Positions 32,147-35,104 of a stretch of 35,104 nt of DNA are shown one piece after another. Location of the stretch: assembly GCA_030123765.1 (NCBI GenBank), contig JASJXX010000021.1, positions 1 through 35,104 on the forward strand, read 5' to 3'. The notes beneath the pieces are model-generated. The model was not told the origin of the DNA and made no database searches. It was given only the letters and a program-made list of their open reading frames with translations. Positions within the stretch are counted from its first letter, which is position 1. Each line of letters begins with the position of its first letter. The stretch comes from Actinomycetota bacterium (GTDB taxonomy: Bacteria > Actinomycetota > Acidimicrobiia > Spongiisociales > UBA5794). A program made the translations under genes and the position numbers.

Positions 32147-32759
32147 TCGAGATGAGCCACAGCGCGGGGAACAGCCGGTGGCTCGCTGCGGCACGCAGGA
32201 ACCCTTGCAACTGTTGAGCGGTCCAGGCCTGCTGCTCCACTTTGGGAATCGCCCTGAGCTTCGGGGCGTGAGCCACGAACGCGACGTTGCGTGTCACGAT
32301 GCCTCTACGGGCGGCATCATTGAGGGCGCCACGGACGATGAGATGGATCTCCAACACGGTCTTGGGTGCCAGTGGTTTCCGCCCGTCGGTTGGATGGAGT
32401 TTCTGGTCGTAGAGCGCTTCGAGATGGTGTGGGCGCAGACGCCGAATCGGGACCTTGCCGAGGGTCGGGAGGATGTGCCGGTCGATCTTGCGGCGGTAGC
32501 CGTCCCAGGTGCTGCGAGCCAGCTCGAGTTTCTTGCCTGGCAGCTACCTGGTGGTCAGATAGGCCCCGAAGGTGAGTGATCTTCCTTCGTCGTTGCGTCC
32601 GTTGAGTTTCGCGGCAAGCCGCGCCGCCAACCTCTCTGCATCTTGTCGGTTGGTTCCTGCGGGGTGCCAAGTGCGACGTTCCTTTCCGGTGACCGGGTCC
32701 AAGCCTTCATAGATGACCGCATATCAACGGTCGCCCTTCTTGGCCACGTAGCCTTTCAC
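32138..32759 (-). pseudogene. Tyrosine recombinase (integrase), truncated with two in-frame stops
   Basis: Read on the minus strand from GTG 32759 it gives VKGYVAKKGDR, a TGA, YAVIYEGLDPVTGKERRTWHP, then ...FGAYLTTR, a TAG, LPGKKLELARSTWDGYRRKI. The SAM-like core-binding domain (LEIHLIVRGALNDAARRG, VEQQAWTAQQLQGFL) runs on to ALWLISTTG. Both stops fall where the family usually has Trp (TGG to TGA and TAG). The catalytic domain, with the R-H-R-Y residues, is missing because the gene ends at the junction with the transposase fragment. It is a dead integrase of a former genomic island. Confidence 0.82.
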
Positions 32760-33043
32760 GATTGCTTCTGCTACCGGGCTCCGACGTTTGGGACCCGGTA
32801 GAAGGATCGGTAGAAGAACCGGTGAACCGGAAGTCGAGCCGGTCCGGGCGCTCGGGAGGTTCTCGTGTGCCCCGACTTGATGGGAGTTGACCGAGATGGC
32901 CGGACTCGCATGAAGGTGTCTCGGACGAACCTGGATCGGTTCATTTGTGGGTCTCGATGATGTTTCGTGGCTGTGTGTGCACCGCCGGGGCGACTTCTCG
33001 GTTGCTCGATACATGTCGCGAATGGGTTTTCTTCGGAATGTTC

Positions 33044-33074
33044 TTGACTTTCAAGGTGGTTGAAGGTGTACGTT
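33044..33074 (+). promoter_or_regulatory. MerR-type promoter and operator with 19-bp spacer
   Basis: TTGACT (33044-33049) and TACGTT (33069-33074) are separated by 19 bp, the over-long spacing that MerR-family activators correct by twisting DNA. Within the spacer is the dyad CTTTCAA-GGTGG-TTGAAGG (33048-33066), with one mismatch between arms. The MerR gene lies 260 bp downstream in the same unit, so metal-induced autoregulation is likely. Confidence 0.8.
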
Positions 33075-33080
33075 CGATGA

Positions 33081-33096
33081 GTCGGCAGGAGCCGAC
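33081..33096 (+). promoter_or_regulatory. Small hairpin at the start of the metal operon mRNA
   Basis: GTCGGC-AGGA-GCCGAC forms a 6-bp stem with an AGGA loop at the expected transcript 5' end. It could stabilise the mRNA or present the AGGA to ribosomes. ATG 33107 lies 11 nt after it. Confidence 0.4.
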
Positions 33097-33106
33097 GGGA
33101 CATTCG

Positions 33107-33337
33107 ATGAACGAGTTGATGATGGCAGAGCAGCAGGTGTTGACTGTGAATGGCATGACGTGTGACGGTTGTGAGCGGCGAATCGCGTCTGCCCTTGATG
33201 GCGTGTCGGGAATCGATGAGGCATCGGCAGATCACCAGGCCGGGATTGTGACGTTGCAGGTCGACCCGACGGTTGCCGGCCCGGACGCAGCGCGTAGTGT
33301 GATCGAGGAACTGGGTTATGAGGTGGTGTCGGGATGA
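33107..33337 (+). CDS. Heavy-metal-associated (HMA) domain protein, CopZ/MerP-like
   Basis: This encodes a small cytoplasmic metallochaperone-like protein of 76 residues. One HMA domain is present: VNGMTCDGCERRI with the CxxC metal pair, then the beta-alpha-beta fold through VIEELGYEVV. The metal is unknown; Cu, Zn, Cd or Hg are possible. I chose ATG 33107, but ATG 33119 or 33122 are alternatives. Starts further upstream would lie before the predicted transcription start near 33081. No signal peptide is seen. The stop overlaps the MerR gene (ATGA). Confidence 0.8.
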   Translation: MNELMMAEQQVLTVNGMTCDGCERRIASALDGVSGIDEASADHQAGIVTLQVDPTVAGPDAARSVIEELGYEVVSG

Positions 33338-33744
33338 GGATCGGCGAGGTTGGTGCGGCGGTTGGCGTGGACACGTCGGCGATCCGCTATTACGAGTCGG
33401 TCGGAGTGTTACCCGAGCCGGATCGAACTGATTCGGGCTACCGGAGGTATTCGGAGGTCGACGTCGAGCGGCTGCGGTTTGTCGTCTTGGCGAGGTCCCT
33501 TGGCGTCGGGTTGAACGATATCCGTCAGATCTTGGGTCTTCGAGACAAGGGCGAGGCTCCATGCGGATTTGTCCGCGGGGTGTTGGATCGCCAGGTCGAC
33601 GCCGTAGAGGAACGGATCACCCAGTTGGAGGTCTTGTCGGGCGAGTTGCGCGAGCTACAGCGGGTTGCGCGCACGTTGCCAAACACCGGCTCGGACGATC
33701 CCTGCGTATGTCACATCCTCCAACCCGCCGGTGCACAGCATTGA
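33334..33744 (+). CDS. MerR-family metal-responsive transcriptional regulator
   Basis: The 136-residue protein begins MRIGEVGAAVGVDTSAIRYYESVGVLP, the MerR winged-helix DNA-binding domain (residues 1-70). A dimerisation helix follows (about 80-115), with an APC motif before it. The C-terminus has DDPCVCHIL, a metal loop of Cys/His residues that resembles Zn/Cd/Pb-type sensors (ZntR-like) more than CueR, but the metal cannot be assigned. It probably controls the promoter at 33044. The gene overlaps the upstream HMA gene by 4 bp. Confidence 0.9.
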   Translation: MRIGEVGAAVGVDTSAIRYYESVGVLPEPDRTDSGYRRYSEVDVERLRFVVLARSLGVGLNDIRQILGLRDKGEAPCGFVRGVLDRQVDAVEERITQLEVLSGELRELQRVARTLPNTGSDDPCVCHILQPAGAQH

Positions 33745-33772
33745 CGACGGAACAGATGCAACAACCGTATTG

Positions 33773-34009
33773 ATGAATGACAGTGATGAACATATGGCGA
33801 CGACAACATCAAAGACGTTCATAGTGAGGGGGTTTCATTGCAATGGATGCGCTGACAACCTGTCATCGGCGCTGAGCAACATGGATGGGGTGATCCGGGC
33901 TCGCGCCGACTACGACGAAGGCCGGGTAGAGGTGCGTTTCGACGCTGACCGCGTGTCTAAGCAGGACATCAGGGACCGGATCAGCGCCACAGGATTCGAA
34001 GCCAACTGA
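33773..34009 (+). CDS. Second heavy-metal-associated domain protein
   Basis: The protein is 78 residues, with one HMA domain: FIVRGFHCNGCADNLSSAL carries the CxxC pair, and VEVRFDADRVSKQDIRDRISATGF completes the fold. Here the usual GMxC reads GFHC. ATG 33773 or ATG 33794 could start it, and neither has a clear Shine-Dalgarno. It differs well from the first HMA protein in sequence, so it is not a recent duplicate. It sits 28 bp after the MerR gene and 17 bp before the ATPase. Confidence 0.75.
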   Translation: MNDSDEHMATTTSKTFIVRGFHCNGCADNLSSALSNMDGVIRARADYDEGRVEVRFDADRVSKQDIRDRISATGFEAN

Positions 34010-34026
34010 ACCGACAAGGACCTGAC

Positions 34027-35104
34027 ATGGCGAACCAACACGGAGACACTGAGGGGGTAGAGACAGTCGGGCAGGCTGCGTTCCGGATGAAGATCGGCGG
34101 CATGTCGTGCTCGTTCTGCACCTCGACCATCGCCAAGGCCTACGCACGCATCGACGGTGTCTACGAAGTCGGTGTGTCCCTCGCCCACGAGGAGGGTCTC
34201 GTCAAGTACGACCCATCCAAGGTGACACCCGAGAAGCTGCGCCGCACCCTTGAGGAGATGGGATACACCTACCGTGATCCCGAGAAGGTGCGCAGCTTCG
34301 ACGATGACACCGCTGAGCTTCGCCGTGAACGGTTCCGGCTGACCGTCGCTGGGAGTTTCACGGTTGCGAGTCTTCTGCTGATGCTGGTTGGCCAGTGGCT
34401 CGACATTGTTGACATTCCCCTGATGCCACGGCTGCTGCTGGCCCTGGCGCTCAATACGATGTTCGTTACCGGCTGGTTCATCATGAAGATGGCTTGGGCG
34501 TCGCTGCGTCGCGGCATCCTCAATCAACATGTGCTGTTGGAGTTCGCGGCGTTCGCTGGTATCGCGGGTGGGTTTCTCGGACTGTTCGTCCTCGACAACT
34601 TCCCCGTCGGGGACTTCTTCGCCGCCGCCACCCTCGTCACGACATATCACATCTTGTCGCACTACTCGTCGCTGGTGGTGCGCACCCGGTCGTCCCAGGC
34701 GGTACGTCGTCTCATGGATCTACGCCCCGATACCGCCCGGGTCATCCGTGACGGGCAGGAGGTCGAGGTCCCTATCGAGGAGGTGGTCGCAGGGGACAGG
34801 GTCCGAATCCGGCCCGGCGAGTCGATCCCGGTCGACGGCTACGTCATCGACGGCGTCTCCGCAGTGGATGAGGCGCTGGTGACCGGCGAATCGATCCCCG
34901 CCGAGAAGGTCTCCGGTGACGAGGTGATCGGCGGCTCGATCAACCAGACCGGCACCCTCGTCGTCAATGTGACCCACGTCGGGGACGACGCCTTCTTGTC
35001 CCAGATCGCCCGCTCCATCGACGAGGCCCGTAGCCTGCGCCCCGGTGTCCTCCAGGTCGTCGATGTCGTGCTGCGTTACTTCGCCCCCACCGTGCTCATC
35101 TTCG
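34027..35104 (+). CDS. P1B-type heavy metal translocating ATPase (5' part, continues beyond window)
   Basis: About 359 residues are visible. The N-terminal HMA domain carries GGMSCSFCTSTI with a CxxC pair (residues about 27-33). Four hydrophobic segments follow, at about 103-125, 135-156, 163-186 and 195-218. The actuator domain has PGESIPVDG and the TGES loop in LVTGESIPAEK. The CPx membrane motif and the DKTG phosphorylation site lie beyond the edge, so the metal cannot be assigned. AAGGA 7 nt before ATG 34027 supports the start. It is the likely efflux pump of the cassette. Confidence 0.92.
   Translation, partial: MANQHGDTEGVETVGQAAFRMKIGGMSCSFCTSTIAKAYARIDGVYEVGVSLAHEEGLVKYDPSKVTPEKLRRTLEEMGYTYRDPEKVRSFDDDTAELRRERFRLTVAGSFTVASLLLMLVGQWLDIVDIPLMPRLLLALALNTMFVTGWFIMKMAWASLRRGILNQHVLLEFAAFAGIAGGFLGLFVLDNFPVGDFFAAATLVTTYHILSHYSSLVVRTRSSQAVRRLMDLRPDTARVIRDGQEVEVPIEEVVAGDRVRIRPGESIPVDGYVIDGVSAVDEALVTGESIPAEKVSGDEVIGGSINQTGTLVVNVTHVGDDAFLSQIARSIDEARSLRPGVLQVVDVVLRYFAPTVLIF

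Larger units (their letters stand above)
32760..33106. other. Gene-free stretch between the integrase remnant and the metal cassette
   Basis: These 347 bp carry no recognisable gene. The first 70 bp hold short repeats (CGGTAGAAG twice at about 32795-32815, and several CCGG-rich segments) that may be part of the old integrase promoter or an attachment region. The last 65 bp hold the MerR-type promoter described separately. A long minus-strand ORF covers it, but it is antisense to merR and has no family look. Confidence 0.6.

Noticed and set aside
32771-33562. 263-codon minus-strand frame over the gene-free stretch and merR
   Set aside because: It is antisense to the clearly real HMA and merR genes and has Arg/Ser/Pro-rich shadow composition.
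1-35104. tRNA or rRNA genes, including an attachment site for the integrase
   Set aside because: No cloverleaf or GGTTCGA-type arm with a CCA-end context was found by eye in the intergenic regions.

Overview
The window is a dense, almost entirely plus-strand block of GC-rich bacterial core genes. It points to an actinobacterium. The mihF-gmk-rpoZ order, the ATPase-dead form of PriA, the actinobacterial-type CoaBC motifs and eight apparent leaderless promoters all fit that. A deep-branching class such as Acidimicrobiia is my best guess, but it is an inference.

Layout. 1-256: non-coding, with a 53-bp tandem repeat and a G/C-rich palindrome. 257-5423: a small membrane protein, alaS, ruvX, mltG and aroE. 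5510-9952: a prepilin peptidase, then the shikimate genes aroC-aroK-aroB, then efp and nusB. 9953-18795: a complete UMP pathway (pyrR-pyrB-pyrC-carA-carB-pyrD-pyrF) behind a PyrR-binding leader. 18827-26026: mihF, gmk, rpoZ, coaBC, priA, def, fmt, rpe and a receiver-GGDDF response regulator. 26129-29576: an FMN riboswitch and the riboflavin genes ribD-ribE-ribBA-ribH. 29584-30956: an attenuator-like leader, infC with an ATC start, rpmI, rplT and a strong hairpin. 31007-31750: an SpoU-family rRNA methyltransferase.

From about 31800 the character changes to accessory DNA. There is a decayed ISL3-type transposase fragment, joined at a 9-bp microhomology to the truncated remains of an opposite-strand tyrosine integrase. 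The integrase carries two Trp-to-stop changes. After a 347-bp gene-free stretch comes a metal-responsive cassette: an HMA metallochaperone, a MerR-family regulator, a second HMA protein and a P1B-type metal ATPase that runs off the right edge. The first promoter of the cassette has the classic MerR layout, with a 19-bp spacer containing a dyad.

No wholly new defence or mobile system is visible. The best leads are regulatory: the pyr leader with an overlapping short ORF and attenuator, the infC leader with its ATC start, the genome-wide-looking leaderless promoter rule, and the compact metal cassette beside a dead integrase.
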